Of a DNA stretch of 64,000 nt, positions 9,193 through 17,264 are shown piece by piece (position 1 is the stretch's first letter; every line of letters begins with the position of its first letter). Source of the stretch: Devosia sp. GTDB taxonomy: Bacteria > Pseudomonadota > Alphaproteobacteria > Rhizobiales > Devosiaceae. Both the position numbers and the translations under genes were made by a program. The notes beneath the pieces are model-generated. The model did not search any database, was not told where the DNA came from, and worked only from the letters and a program-made list of their open reading frames with translations. The stretch covers positions 1-64,000 of the forward strand of contig JAQGJK010000021.1 in the NCBI GenBank assembly GCA_028290665.1, read 5' to 3'.

Positions 9193-10987
9193 AGAGCGTG
9201 CCTCCCTTGGTGGTGGCGCCCTTGAGGTCCTGCATCGCATTGACGAACCCCTTCGCTGCCGTGGCGTCGCGCGGATCGAGATCGTTCGAGACGATTGCAC
9301 CGGCCCAGCCGCCGACGCCCGCCAGCACTGCAATGTATTGTTTGCCGTCCGGTCCAAGAAAGGTCGTGGGTTGACCGATGATGCCGGAATCGACCTTGAA
9401 CTGCCAAAGCACGGCCCCGCTCTCCGCGTTCACCGCTTTGAACCAGCCATCCATGGTACCGTAAAAAACCAGACCGCCCGCTGTCGCCATGGCCGCGCTC
9501 CAAAGCGGAAAACGCTCATTTATCGTCCAGCGCTCTTTGCCGGCGATGATGTCCCAGGCCGAGAACTCACCACGATGCCCGCCAGGGCCCGCGAACATGC
9601 GCACTTCGGCGCCGACGAATGGTGTGCCGGCAATATAGCTCGTCGTCACGCTTTCCCAATCCATGCAGAGATTGTTGTGCGGAATGTAAAGCAGACCCGT
9701 AACGGGAGAAAAGGCAGACGGATTCCAGTCCTTGGCGCCCGGTGCGGTCGGACAGATATCCCGGATGACGCGGTTTTCGACCGGCATCTTCTCCGGCACC
9801 AGTTGCAGTTGCCCAGTGCTGAGATCGACGCCCGTTATCGCCGTAAGGACGTGAAAGGGCTCGGCCGACAGCACTTCGCCCGTCACACGGTCGATGACAT
9901 AGACAAGGCCGGTCCGCCCCGGTTGCACCAGCACCTTGCGCTGCTCTCCATGCCAATCAAGGTCGAGCAGCACCAATTCGTTGATCGCGTCCCAGTCATG
10001 CAGGTCATGCGGCGCGATCTGATAAAACCACCGCGCCGCTCCGGTGTCGGCGTCGCGCGCAAAGATGCCCGCCGTCCACTTATTATCGCCCGGGCGCTGG
10101 TTGGGATTCCAGGGACCAGGATTGCCGGTGCCATAGTAGATAAGATTGAGATCAGGGTCATAGGATAGCCACCCCCAGACCGTGCCGCCCCCCTGCTCCC
10201 AGCCGTTCGGAGGCCAGGTGCTAACCCCCAGATCCTTGCCCTTTTCCGTCGCGTAATATGGCTTGAAATCATCGCCGATCAGCACCTCGGCATCGGGACC
10301 GGTGCTGTAAGCTTTCCAGATGGTCTTGCCGCTATCGACGTCGAGTGCCTGAAGCCAGCCGCGCACGCCATATTCACCACCCGAGATGCCGACATAAACT
10401 TTGTCGCGCACCACGAGGGGCGCCATGGTCATGGTCTCGCCCTTCGCGATATCTCCCAGTTTTACCTTCCAGAGTTCGGCTCCGGTCTCGGCATCGACAG
10501 CAACGGTCTGGGCGTCGAGTGTCGTAAAAAAAATCTTGCCAGCAGAGAAGGTCGGCCCGCGATTGACAACATCACAGCAGGCGACACCCTGCGCCGATGC
10601 ATCGGGTTTCGGCTCGTATTGCCATCTCGTCGGCGCGCCAGGCTGTGTCAGGTCGAGTGCGTACAGTGTCTGGGGGTACGGCGCGAGAACATACATCGTG
10701 GTGCCGACAACAAGCGGCGAAGACTCCTGACCACGATTTACACCCGTCGAGAAGGTCCATGCAACTTTCAGGGCACCAACGGTATCAACATTGATCTCAG
10801 CAAGATCGCTGAAGCGCGTGTTGGCGTAGTTCTTTGCCGGCATGGTCCACTCGCCGTTTTCAGACGGCGCGGCCGAGGGCGGCGGTGCGGGCAATTGCTG
10901 GGCGACCGAACTGGTGACGGCACAGAGCAAGACACAGAGCAAGACACAGACGGCGTACACAAATTTTCGTGCACTCACGCTATCCAC
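9173..10987 (-). CDS. PQQ-dependent alcohol dehydrogenase, lanthanide-type active site
   Basis: A 604-residue periplasmic quinoprotein alcohol dehydrogenase (methanol/ethanol family, eight-bladed propeller). A signal peptide ends near 'SSVAQQ'. The adjacent cysteine pair over PQQ (CC, 137-138), the metal-ligand Glu in 'GGEYG' (205), the Asn in 'GTGNPGPWN' (289) and the catalytic Asp331 are visible. In 'PHDLHDWDAINE' a second Asp (333) lies two residues after the catalytic one, where calcium-type MxaF has Ala; this marks lanthanide-using XoxF/ExaF/PedH enzymes. The start is GTG 10987 or GTG 10975, the latter behind AGGTGG. It is the first gene of the operon. Substrate cannot be told from sequence. 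Confidence 0.93.
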   Translation of the reverse strand: MDSVSARKFVYAVCVLLCVLLCAVTSSVAQQLPAPPPSAAPSENGEWTMPAKNYANTRFSDLAEINVDTVGALKVAWTFSTGVNRGQESSPLVVGTTMYVLAPYPQTLYALDLTQPGAPTRWQYEPKPDASAQGVACCDVVNRGPTFSAGKIFFTTLDAQTVAVDAETGAELWKVKLGDIAKGETMTMAPLVVRDKVYVGISGGEYGVRGWLQALDVDSGKTIWKAYSTGPDAEVLIGDDFKPYYATEKGKDLGVSTWPPNGWEQGGGTVWGWLSYDPDLNLIYYGTGNPGPWNPNQRPGDNKWTAGIFARDADTGAARWFYQIAPHDLHDWDAINELVLLDLDWHGEQRKVLVQPGRTGLVYVIDRVTGEVLSAEPFHVLTAITGVDLSTGQLQLVPEKMPVENRVIRDICPTAPGAKDWNPSAFSPVTGLLYIPHNNLCMDWESVTTSYIAGTPFVGAEVRMFAGPGGHRGEFSAWDIIAGKERWTINERFPLWSAAMATAGGLVFYGTMDGWFKAVNAESGAVLWQFKVDSGIIGQPTTFLGPDGKQYIAVLAGVGGWAGAIVSNDLDPRDATAAKGFVNAMQDLKGATTKGGTLYVFGLP

Positions 10988-11558
10988 CTGGTACGGGGCT
11001 GTTTATATTTGCACAGCAACTGAAGTAACCTTGGCTGCAAGAAAGCGCGAAAATAGCCGCGGCATCCAAAGCGCCATCGCTTCACCGAGCCACAAGCGCC
11101 AAGCATACGCTCGCACATTGGTACCGGCACTAACCAAGGTTAAGTAAGGAAGCCGGGCTACATGGGGAAAGGGTGTATGGCTCGGACTCTCCGGGGCCAA
11201 TACCGGCCCTGCTCGGTCAGTCCTGACACCTGGCGTCGCCACGCCGACACCCGCTGGAATACTCCACCGTTAGCGAATGGTTGCGTGTCGGATTCCGAGC
11301 ATCTCAGAGGATATATCGCCTCTGAGCTGGGTTATGGTTGGCAGTATTCAAGGCGCGCTCGGGGTCACCATCTGTTTTCCCGGCATCGATGCGGTAAATG
11401 CGCTTTCGTATCGATCGATCGGTGCGCAGTCGAAGCATGCATACAACTTCAGATCGTTCGACTGGTCCACAACTCGGCGGTGATAGTCGAACAGTCCGCA
11501 GCAAAATGGTGGCGCAAACCCTCGATCAGCTTGTCGACGACGGGCTTTATCCGGGTCC
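10988..11558. other. Gene-poor upstream region of the dehydrogenase operon
   Basis: About 570 bases with no ORF that looks like protein. It should hold the promoter of the quinoprotein operon near 10990-11150. The ORFs in the track here (11162, 11277, 11304) show no family features or ribosome binding sites. The stretch 11160-11558 holds nothing I can identify. Confidence 0.5.
11002..11142 (-). promoter_or_regulatory. Candidate promoter and repeated operator of the quinoprotein operon
   Basis: On the minus strand TATAAA (complement 11002-11007) lies 15 bases before the first gene. The 9-mer CCAAGGTTA occurs twice: on the plus strand at 11134-11142, inside the near-palindrome TAACC-AA-GGTTA (11131-11142), and on the minus strand at 11026-11034, overlapping where a -35 element would fall. 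The repetition and position suggest a regulator site. The factor is unknown. Confidence 0.35.
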
Positions 11559-11813
11559 TTAAGTCCCTCTTAGGTACAGCCGCTCATCCGCTTCGAATTT
11601 GAGCGTCAGAATATGCACGCTGAGACCCTCCTCGTTTCGCACCCACATTTGTAGGTGTCGCAGCGGTCCATCGGCGGGAATTCGATCTTTCGCGAGTTCG
11701 ACGATTGCCGTAGACGCCTCCTTGTAAGCTGCTTGATCGTCGGGCAATTCCAGACCCTCATCGTCGACAATTCTGTCGTCACCGTCGTCGCTGTCGAAAA
11801 AATATCGAGGCAT
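11559..11813 (-). CDS. Small DUF6894-like protein
   Basis: An 84-residue acidic protein starting 'MPRYFFDSDDG', the second DUF6894-like member in the window. The core pattern (R-Y-F-F, D..G, L..D.AA..EA, then a W-M/W-V segment) is intact, and the length is usual for the family. Function is unknown. It lies 54 bases from the end of the Crp/Fnr gene on the same strand and may be cotranscribed with it. Confidence 0.8.
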   Translation of the reverse strand: MPRYFFDSDDGDDRIVDDEGLELPDDQAAYKEASTAIVELAKDRIPADGPLRHLQMWVRNEEGLSVHILTLKFEADERLYLRGT

Positions 11814-11866
11814 TTCGCTGCTCTATTGGCTCATCCAGCGGAATTGTGACATTGCGGCGCGATGCC

Positions 11867-12622
11867 TTACCGCGGTTCGTTTCGAAGGTGCAGATACGTG
11901 TCGTCGAACTCGGCAAACTGCGCGATGCGGTCCCAATCGGGGAAACGCAGCACCTCACCTTGCCACTCTATAAGGTCCTTTCGGCGCAACTCCTGCAGCG
12001 TCCGATTGACGTGAACCGGGGACAGGCCGAGCATGTCAGCCAAGTTGTCCTGGGTAACTGGAAAGCTGAACGCGAAATCACGCGCCAGGCCGACAGCCTG
12101 GAGCAGCATGTAGATTTCGCAGAACAAGTGTGCCGCGTGTGCTGGAGCCGGTAGACGCCCCATGCAGACGAGCCATTCTCGATGAATTGCCCCATCGATC
12201 AAGGCCATCAGGTTGAACATCCGCATCAGGTGAGACTGGGTCTCGCTGATTGACTTGAGCGTCGCGTGCGGGACCCGCGCCACGCGGCAGGGGGTGAGCG
12301 TCGCAACGCCATGGTCCATTTCTTTCATCAGGAAACTGTGAAAGTCGACGAAATCGCCAGGCACGTGGATAGCAGTGATCTGGCGCGCACCGGATTCCAC
12401 CATGCGATATCGGGCTGCGTATCCTTCTACCAACAAGGTGCTAGCGACCGGGCGGTCCCCTTCGCGAATAAAATCGACGCGAACGTCGATTACTGACTGC
12501 CCCTCGAGCATAGCCTCGACGATCCGTTCCTCGTCCACCGAAATTGTATCTCGACAACGGAGCTTTTTGAGCAGGCTCGCAGCCGGGTACCCGTTCGCCT
12601 CGAGATGTATCGGTAACTGCAT
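11867..12622 (-). CDS. Crp/Fnr-family transcriptional regulator
   Basis: A 251-residue regulator with an N-terminal cyclic-nucleotide-binding-like domain (about 20-140; 'HVPGDFVDFHSF' matches the family's PGD turn) and a C-terminal winged helix (about 160-230). The recognition helix region reads 'TQDNLADMLGLSPVHVNRTL'. No cysteine set for an iron-sulfur cluster is seen, so it is probably not an Fnr-like oxygen sensor. Alphaproteobacteria carry many such regulators linked to stress or low oxygen, and its ligand cannot be inferred. The DUF6894-like gene downstream could be in the same transcript. Confidence 0.9.
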   Translation of the reverse strand: MQLPIHLEANGYPAASLLKKLRCRDTISVDEERIVEAMLEGQSVIDVRVDFIREGDRPVASTLLVEGYAARYRMVESGARQITAIHVPGDFVDFHSFLMKEMDHGVATLTPCRVARVPHATLKSISETQSHLMRMFNLMALIDGAIHREWLVCMGRLPAPAHAAHLFCEIYMLLQAVGLARDFAFSFPVTQDNLADMLGLSPVHVNRTLQELRRKDLIEWQGEVLRFPDWDRIAQFAEFDDTYLHLRNEPR

Positions 12623-12900
12623 TGCGCATCCTTCAACAACGCGAAGGCCATACCAGACCGATTTCGAACCGTCAGGCTTGGTACGAAACGATACGATGCG
12701 GTCTTGCGGTTTTGCCCATCATGTCCGCCAGCGCAATATTTGACTCTGTCCACCTCTGCAACGCCGTCCGTAAGCGCAACCTGCGAGTTGCGACTTCGCG
12801 CCAGGGATTGTCCGAAAACATACAGAGACGGCCTGCCTAACATATGGTGGTGAGTCATCAGAGTCGCGGGTGCAGAGAGGCGTGCAAGGCGGTGGATGAC

Positions 12901-13251
12901 ATGAAGGCATTGGTTGTTGAAGACGAGTGGCTCATTGCCATCGAGACATGTTCGAGGCTGGACAGCCTTGGATGTGAAATTCTCGGACCTGCGAGCACGT
13001 GCGAGGAAGCGCTTGATCTCATAGACCAGGATCGACCAGATTTTGCGCTTCTCGACACGACGCTTGGGGAGGAAACGTCCCGGTCTGTGTTCTATCGATG
13101 TGTCGCGCTTGGCATCCCGACGATCATTGTCTCAGGGCACATGCGTCGCGATCTGCCGGACTTTTGTATCGGCGCACCCTACATTTCAAAACCAATCGAG
13201 CAAAACCGCTTCGATGGGGTCATCCGCGCTTATCTCGGTGAGATGGCATGA
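12901..13251 (+). CDS. Receiver-only response regulator (CheY-like)
   Basis: A 116-residue single receiver domain starting at ATG 12901 after a GGTGG site; the 19 extra residues in the ORF track are not part of the domain. It has the acidic pocket 'VVEDEW', the phosphoacceptor Asp52 in 'FALLDT' and the Lys in 'YISKPI'. It closely resembles the receiver at 307-672 (shared 'VxEDEWLIA', 'LGCEILGPA' and 'CExALD'). The next gene is a DUF6894-like protein, so receiver plus DUF6894 pairing occurs at both loci. Confidence 0.88.
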   Translation: MKALVVEDEWLIAIETCSRLDSLGCEILGPASTCEEALDLIDQDRPDFALLDTTLGEETSRSVFYRCVALGIPTIIVSGHMRRDLPDFCIGAPYISKPIEQNRFDGVIRAYLGEMA

Positions 13252-13339
13252 TCGATCTTGTCGATGCTCCCTGCCCGCGCGGCTGGCGTTCTTTGGGCAC
13301 GTCTACGGCGATGACTTCCCTACCTGAGCGCGTTGCATC

Positions 13340-13567
13340 ATGAAGCGCTACTTCTTCCACATCCGCGAACAGGAACTCTTGATTATCGACAACGAGGGGA
13401 CGGAGCTTCCGGATCTTGCCGCGGCTACTCATGAAGCCATCGCCAGTGCTCGAGAGCTGGTCGTATTCAGCGGCACCCTGCCAATCGGAGGCAGCATGGA
13501 AATCTGTGACGTAGACGGGAACCTGCTCAGGGCCATCTCCATCGCAGACGTCTTTCACATGCCTTGA
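13340..13567 (+). CDS. Small DUF6894-like protein
   Basis: A 75-residue protein opening 'MKRYFFHIREQE' and continuing 'DNEGTELPDLAAATHEA', the clearest family member of the three. It lies 88 bases after the receiver gene on the same strand and 36 bases before another small gene, suggesting a stress-linked operon of small proteins. Function unknown. Confidence 0.82.
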   Translation: MKRYFFHIREQELLIIDNEGTELPDLAAATHEAIASARELVVFSGTLPIGGSMEICDVDGNLLRAISIADVFHMP

Positions 13568-13603
13568 CGGTGTTTATAGCGAAAGTTCTTTAGAAAGCGA
13601 AAG

Positions 13604-13816
13604 ATGCGGACGTATCGAATCCTTGAGATGAAGCTGGGCACCGATGAATCGCTTCGCGAAATTCGTGTAACCGGCACCACCCCGCAAGCTGCGGCGTCAG
13701 AGTCGCTCGGCGAGGAGCTTGGCCGCCAGGGTGCTGCCAGCTACCTTCGCGCCAAATGCTATTATGAAGCCTCGGACGGCACTATGACGATGGTCCGACT
13801 ATATCGGCACGTTTGA
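13604..13816 (+). CDS. Small protein of unknown function
   Basis: A 70-residue protein with an RBS-like GAAAG upstream. It has an alternating pattern typical of a small alpha/beta fold ('REIRVTGTTPQAAASESL', then a helix) and ends 'MTMVRLYRHV'. I do not recognise it. It is probably cotranscribed with its neighbours, being 36 bases downstream of the DUF6894-like gene and 46 bases upstream of the DUF3606 gene. Confidence 0.6.
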   Translation: MRTYRILEMKLGTDESLREIRVTGTTPQAAASESLGEELGRQGAASYLRAKCYYEASDGTMTMVRLYRHV

Positions 13817-13862
13817 ACCAAATGCCCACTGCTTGATTGGTCTTCAATACAAGGAGAAGCAG

Positions 13863-14063
13863 ATGGCAGACGATAAAAAGAACTTCGCCCAAGACCGTAA
13901 GCTGGTCGCCGAGACCGAACCTTACGAAGTTGAGTACTTTGCCAGGAAGCACGGCCTGACGGCGGGTGAGGCGCGTGAGGTGCTGGCGCAGACCAGCGGC
14001 AACTCGAGCCGCGAGCTCGCCGATGAGCTGGCGGCCGCTTACAAGCGCAAAGAGGGACGGTAG
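13863..14063 (+). CDS. DUF3606 family small protein
   Basis: A 66-residue helical protein. The segment 'EPYEVEYFARKHGLTAGEA' is the hallmark of DUF3606, a family of about 60 residues common in rhizobia and sphingomonads. The start is ATG 13863, behind AAGGAG at 7 bases, rather than the upstream ATG of the ORF track. Its stop codon TAG overlaps a GTG that starts the next small gene. Function unknown; family members are often near stress genes. Confidence 0.85.
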   Translation: MADDKKNFAQDRKLVAETEPYEVEYFARKHGLTAGEAREVLAQTSGNSSRELADELAAAYKRKEGR

Positions 14064-14233
14064 TGGCGCCTCGGCCACCGCAGGAGGACAGCGGGATCCC
14101 GACGGATGGAGACGATGGCGTTGGTGGCGACGCGAACCCCTTGTCCGGACCTGTCATCGTCGTAGCCGTACTAGTCGCTGCCTTGATCGTCGCAGCGATC
14201 TTTATGGCATTCGTCGTGCACGGCGCAGCTTAG
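14063..14233 (+). CDS. Tiny single-pass membrane protein (not in ORF track)
   Basis: A 56-residue reading frame below the ORF-track limit. It starts at GTG 14063, whose first base is the last base of the preceding stop (TAGTG), with AGAGGG upstream, so it is probably translated by coupling. The N-terminal 30 residues are proline- and acid-rich ('RPPQEDSGIPTDGDDG'). One membrane helix follows ('VIVVAVLVAALIVAAIFMA') and then a short tail. The pairing of a DUF3606 protein with a tiny membrane protein supports a real gene. Function unknown. Confidence 0.6.
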   Translation: MAPRPPQEDSGIPTDGDDGVGGDANPLSGPVIVVAVLVAALIVAAIFMAFVVHGAA

Positions 14234-14630
14234 CATTTGCCTCGCACAAGCGCGCGCGCCGTGATTACTACTGTTCGGGCCCAGACATCTGCTAAGCTGA
14301 GCGGCAATTACGGCGACTGCAGGCGCAAATGCTCAGGGAGAGGTCCCCACCGGCGGCGAGACCCCGGCAGGCATAGAACAAGCTGGCGAAGGCGCGGTCA
14401 CTAAAACCAGCCAGGCATCGCTCTGCGCCGCTCAAACAGGGCGGCGCAGTTTCACTACCGCCGGCTGAGGTTCTTGCGGCCAGTTAGAACGGCCTTGGTC
14501 GGTGCTCATCAAATTTGACATTGCCCTACTGGCAGTGCCGGGGCGCCAGCGGAAATTGCCTTAAGTGCTAACGTAGCGCAGGAACCAAGCAGATTGGCGT
14601 ACATTCGACCTAAGTCCTGCGGAGGTTGGT
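14234..14630. other. Gene-free stretch before the zinc alcohol dehydrogenase
   Basis: About 400 bases without a convincing gene. It contains a GC-rich hairpin (annotated separately) and, further on, the space for the promoter of the dehydrogenase at 14631. A short ORF on the minus strand (14509-14694) overlaps the dehydrogenase start and is not supported. Confidence 0.5.
14423..14452 (+). terminator. Perfect 9-bp hairpin followed by T's
   Basis: CTGCGCCGC (14423-14431) pairs with GCGGCGCAG (14441-14449) around a 9-base loop and is followed by TTT. It could end the small-gene operon upstream or reduce readthrough into the dehydrogenase. The T run is short, so termination strength is uncertain. 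Confidence 0.5.
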
Positions 14631-15788
14631 ATGCTAGCGATGAACTACAGAGGCCCGTACCGGGTACGAGCCGATCAAAAACCAATGCCGACAATTCAGC
14701 ACCCTGAAGATGCCATCGTGCGGGTGACGCGTTCCTGCATCTGCGGCTCAGACCTCCATCTTTATCATGGAATGGTGCCCGACACGCGGATCGGGATGAC
14801 GTTCGGGCATGAGTTTACCGGTATCGTTGAAGAAATCGGCTCTGAAGTCCGCAATCTGGCGGTCGGTGACCATGTCCTCGTACCGTTCAATATCGCCTGT
14901 GGCAGATGCCATTTTTGTCGGCAGGGGTTGTTTGGCAACTGCCATGAATCCAACACCGAAGCTACCGCCGTTGGTGGAATATTCGGGTATTCTCACACTG
15001 CCGGCGGTTATGACGGTGGCCAGGCCGAGTATGTCCGGGTCCCCTACGCGGACGTCGGTCCTTGCAAGATCCCGTCCGGAATGGACCTCGATGATGCAGT
15101 GATGCTCACCGATGTGGTGCCGACCGGCTACCAGGCGGCTGAAATGGGCGGCATCCAGCACGGCGATACGGTCGTCGTCTTTGGCGCGGGCCCCGTCGGC
15201 ATCATGGCTGCGCGTTGCGCATGGCTCTTTGGTGCCGGGCGGGTGATCGTGATCGACCATCTCGAATATCGGCTGGACTTCGCCCGCCAATACGGACCTG
15301 CGGAGGTCTACAACTTTCGTTCAATCGAAGATCCAGTGTACTTCATCAAGAAAATCACCGACTCGCTCGGCGCCGATGTGTGTATCGATGCGGTCGGCGG
15401 CGACGCTGCCGGCAGCGCCATGCACACGCTCCTCGGCACCAAGCTGAAGCTCGAAGGGGGCGCCGCAACTGCCCTGCATTGGGCGATCAATTCGGTGAAA
15501 AAAGGCGGGATCGTCTCGATCGTGGGCGTCTACGGCCCGACCGGAAGTGTCGTGCCGATCGGCAACGTCGTCAACAAAGGCATAACCATCAGGGCTAACC
15601 AAGCCTCGGTGAAACGTCTGCTACCGCGTCTCATCGAACATGTGCAGGCGGGCCGTATCAATCCAAAAGCTCTCATCACTCACAGAGTGCCGCTCGAAGA
15701 GGTTTCCGATGCCTACCACATCTTCTCCGCCAAACTCGATAATTGCATCAAGCCTGTCCTCGTCCCTTCCGCCGTCAATTTCGCCTGA
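14631..15788 (+). CDS. Zinc-dependent alcohol dehydrogenase (formaldehyde-dehydrogenase-like MDR)
   Basis: A 385-residue medium-chain zinc dehydrogenase. The catalytic zinc site ('CICGSDLHLY', 'GHEFTGIV'), the structural zinc cysteines ('CGRCHFCRQGLFGNC') and the NAD-binding turn 'VFGAGPVGIMAARCA' are intact. It most resembles the branch annotated as glutathione-independent formaldehyde dehydrogenase or threonine-type dehydrogenase (COG1063). A GGAGG precedes the start. The next gene overlaps its end by 80 bases in another frame. Exact substrate is unknown. Confidence 0.88.
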   Translation: MLAMNYRGPYRVRADQKPMPTIQHPEDAIVRVTRSCICGSDLHLYHGMVPDTRIGMTFGHEFTGIVEEIGSEVRNLAVGDHVLVPFNIACGRCHFCRQGLFGNCHESNTEATAVGGIFGYSHTAGGYDGGQAEYVRVPYADVGPCKIPSGMDLDDAVMLTDVVPTGYQAAEMGGIQHGDTVVVFGAGPVGIMAARCAWLFGAGRVIVIDHLEYRLDFARQYGPAEVYNFRSIEDPVYFIKKITDSLGADVCIDAVGGDAAGSAMHTLLGTKLKLEGGAATALHWAINSVKKGGIVSIVGVYGPTGSVVPIGNVVNKGITIRANQASVKRLLPRLIEHVQAGRINPKALITHRVPLEEVSDAYHIFSAKLDNCIKPVLVPSAVNFA

Positions 15789-16299
15789 GGCGCAAGCAGC
15801 TCAGCAGCGTATCGATCCAGCCCAGGTCGTGGGTTGGGGGGTGGATGCCGACCCGGCAAATAACCCTACCTATCCGATGCGCGACCTGTCTCAAGGCAAC
15901 GGCAAGAGCCTCGATTGGGAACGGCCAACCTTGCAGGCTGACAGTGTCGAAGTGCTAGGATCGACCGAACACAATCGGCGTACCGCTGTGTTCGGCACGT
16001 CTACGCCGCCCACTGGGATCAGTGGTTCGCTTCGACGCCAGGCATTCAAGCGCAGCGAAGCCAAGTGGGGCCGCTGGCTCATGTTGCTGGCAGCTGATCG
16101 CATTAACGTCGTCGAAGGTATCGGGGACGATTTGATGCATGGACGACTGCCAAACATTCCCGCTGAAATGGGCATCCGGTCGGAGATAGAGCATAATCTG
16201 CCGGGTTTGATCAGAAAGGTCGCAGTCACTGGAACAGTGCTGGCCGTAATATACGCACTCGTCCGAACAGCGCCACGGGGCCCGCGCGTTAGGGGCTAG
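15709..16299 (+). CDS. Conserved protein paired with the zinc dehydrogenase
   Basis: A protein of about 196 residues from ATG 15709 (AAGAGG upstream), overlapping the dehydrogenase by 80 bases. The ORF-track start at 15640 lies deeper inside that gene. The segments 'DPANNPTYPMRD' and 'TAVFGTSTPPTGISG' and a late 'LLAADRINVVEGIGDDL' match a family I have seen beside such dehydrogenases in alphaproteobacteria. A hydrophobic stretch near the C-terminus ('VAVTGTVLAVIYALV') may anchor it in the membrane. Function unknown; the overlap suggests the two proteins work together. Confidence 0.7.
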   Translation: MPTTSSPPNSIIASSLSSSLPPSISPEAQAAQQRIDPAQVVGWGVDADPANNPTYPMRDLSQGNGKSLDWERPTLQADSVEVLGSTEHNRRTAVFGTSTPPTGISGSLRRQAFKRSEAKWGRWLMLLAADRINVVEGIGDDLMHGRLPNIPAEMGIRSEIEHNLPGLIRKVAVTGTVLAVIYALVRTAPRGPRVRG

Positions 16300-16436
16300 G
16301 CTCGCAAGACGTCGCTGGTAATGACCTCGAATAGGTGATCTCCGACCTAGTCCCTGTCAGAAATGGCCTTCATAAGCATCTAGACCGCCTAATTGCCGCT
16401 CTCTATTGTCCTGACGCTTCAACGAATTCTGGAAAG

Positions 16437-17264
16437 TTATTCTGACTTACCGGGCTCCGGGCGGCGGGTATCGAGGTCGAACGATTGACCATCACTAAGC
16501 ACGTGTACCTTGAGATCATAGATCGAAGGTGCCGAAGTGGTCTCGGCTTCGGCGACATCGGAATACGTTACGCCGCTGGCGTCGACCAGATAGACGGCAC
16601 CGCTGCCCACTACCCGAAATTTATGCCCGGTAACGATGATACAGGTATCTTCGTCGATACCGATGCCGAGTTCGCGCGGGTTCTGCGACACTGCCCCGAG
16701 AAGCCGGCCAATGCGGCCTCGCTCGGCAAAGTGCTGGTCGATGATGACGTTAGGCAACAGGCCGAGCCCTGGCGCCATTCGTACATCGCCGCTTCTGAAG
16801 GAGGAGGCACTTGGCCCCTTGACCAGCATGGTTTCGCTCATCACCGAAGCACCGGCCGAGGTTCCGGCAATTATCCCGCCGGCGTCGAAAATCTGGCGAA
16901 TGCGGTCGTAAACCGGCGTCCCGCCGATCTGGCTGGTTATGCGAAGCTGATCGCCGCCTGAAAAGAACACTGCGTTGACGTCTTTCAGCCCCTCGAGCTT
17001 GTCCGCGTGAGCGGCCTCAGACCGGTCCTCGATGTAAAGCTCCCTGACGTCGGAAATGCCAAGTTCCGCAAATGTAGCCTGGTATTTCTCGAGGTAACCC
17101 TCGGGGCTATGCGAAGCGACAGTGGCTAGTACCAGCCGGCCATTGGCGACAAGGCTGGCAACCTCCTTAAGAATGATCCGTTCGCCGTCGTGATCCTCAT
17201 GCCCTCCAATGATGATCAAGGTCCCTTGCTTGTGGGCCGGGCTTTTCTCCTTCCGCTCACTCAT
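16437..17264 (-). CDS. cphB: Cyanophycinase
   Basis: A 275-residue serine peptidase of family S51 that cuts cyanophycin (poly-Asp with Arg side chains) to beta-Asp-Arg dipeptides. The nucleophile elbow 'GTSAGAS' (Ser136) and the segment 'VFFSGGDQLRIT' are family marks. It is the last gene of the operon, after cyanophycin synthetase and an isoaspartyl peptidase, and overlaps the latter by 8 bases. The cell can thus both make and use this nitrogen reserve. The enzyme has no signal peptide and should be cytoplasmic. Confidence 0.95.
   Translation of the reverse strand: MSERKEKSPAHKQGTLIIIGGHEDHDGERIILKEVASLVANGRLVLATVASHSPEGYLEKYQATFAELGISDVRELYIEDRSEAAHADKLEGLKDVNAVFFSGGDQLRITSQIGGTPVYDRIRQIFDAGGIIAGTSAGASVMSETMLVKGPSASSFRSGDVRMAPGLGLLPNVIIDQHFAERGRIGRLLGAVSQNPRELGIGIDEDTCIIVTGHKFRVVGSGAVYLVDASGVTYSDVAEAETTSAPSIYDLKVHVLSDGQSFDLDTRRPEPGKSE

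Noticed and set aside
11162-11602. 146-residue plus-strand ORF upstream of the DUF6894-like gene
   Set aside because: Composition is not protein-like, no ribosome binding site, and the end overlaps the real minus-strand gene.
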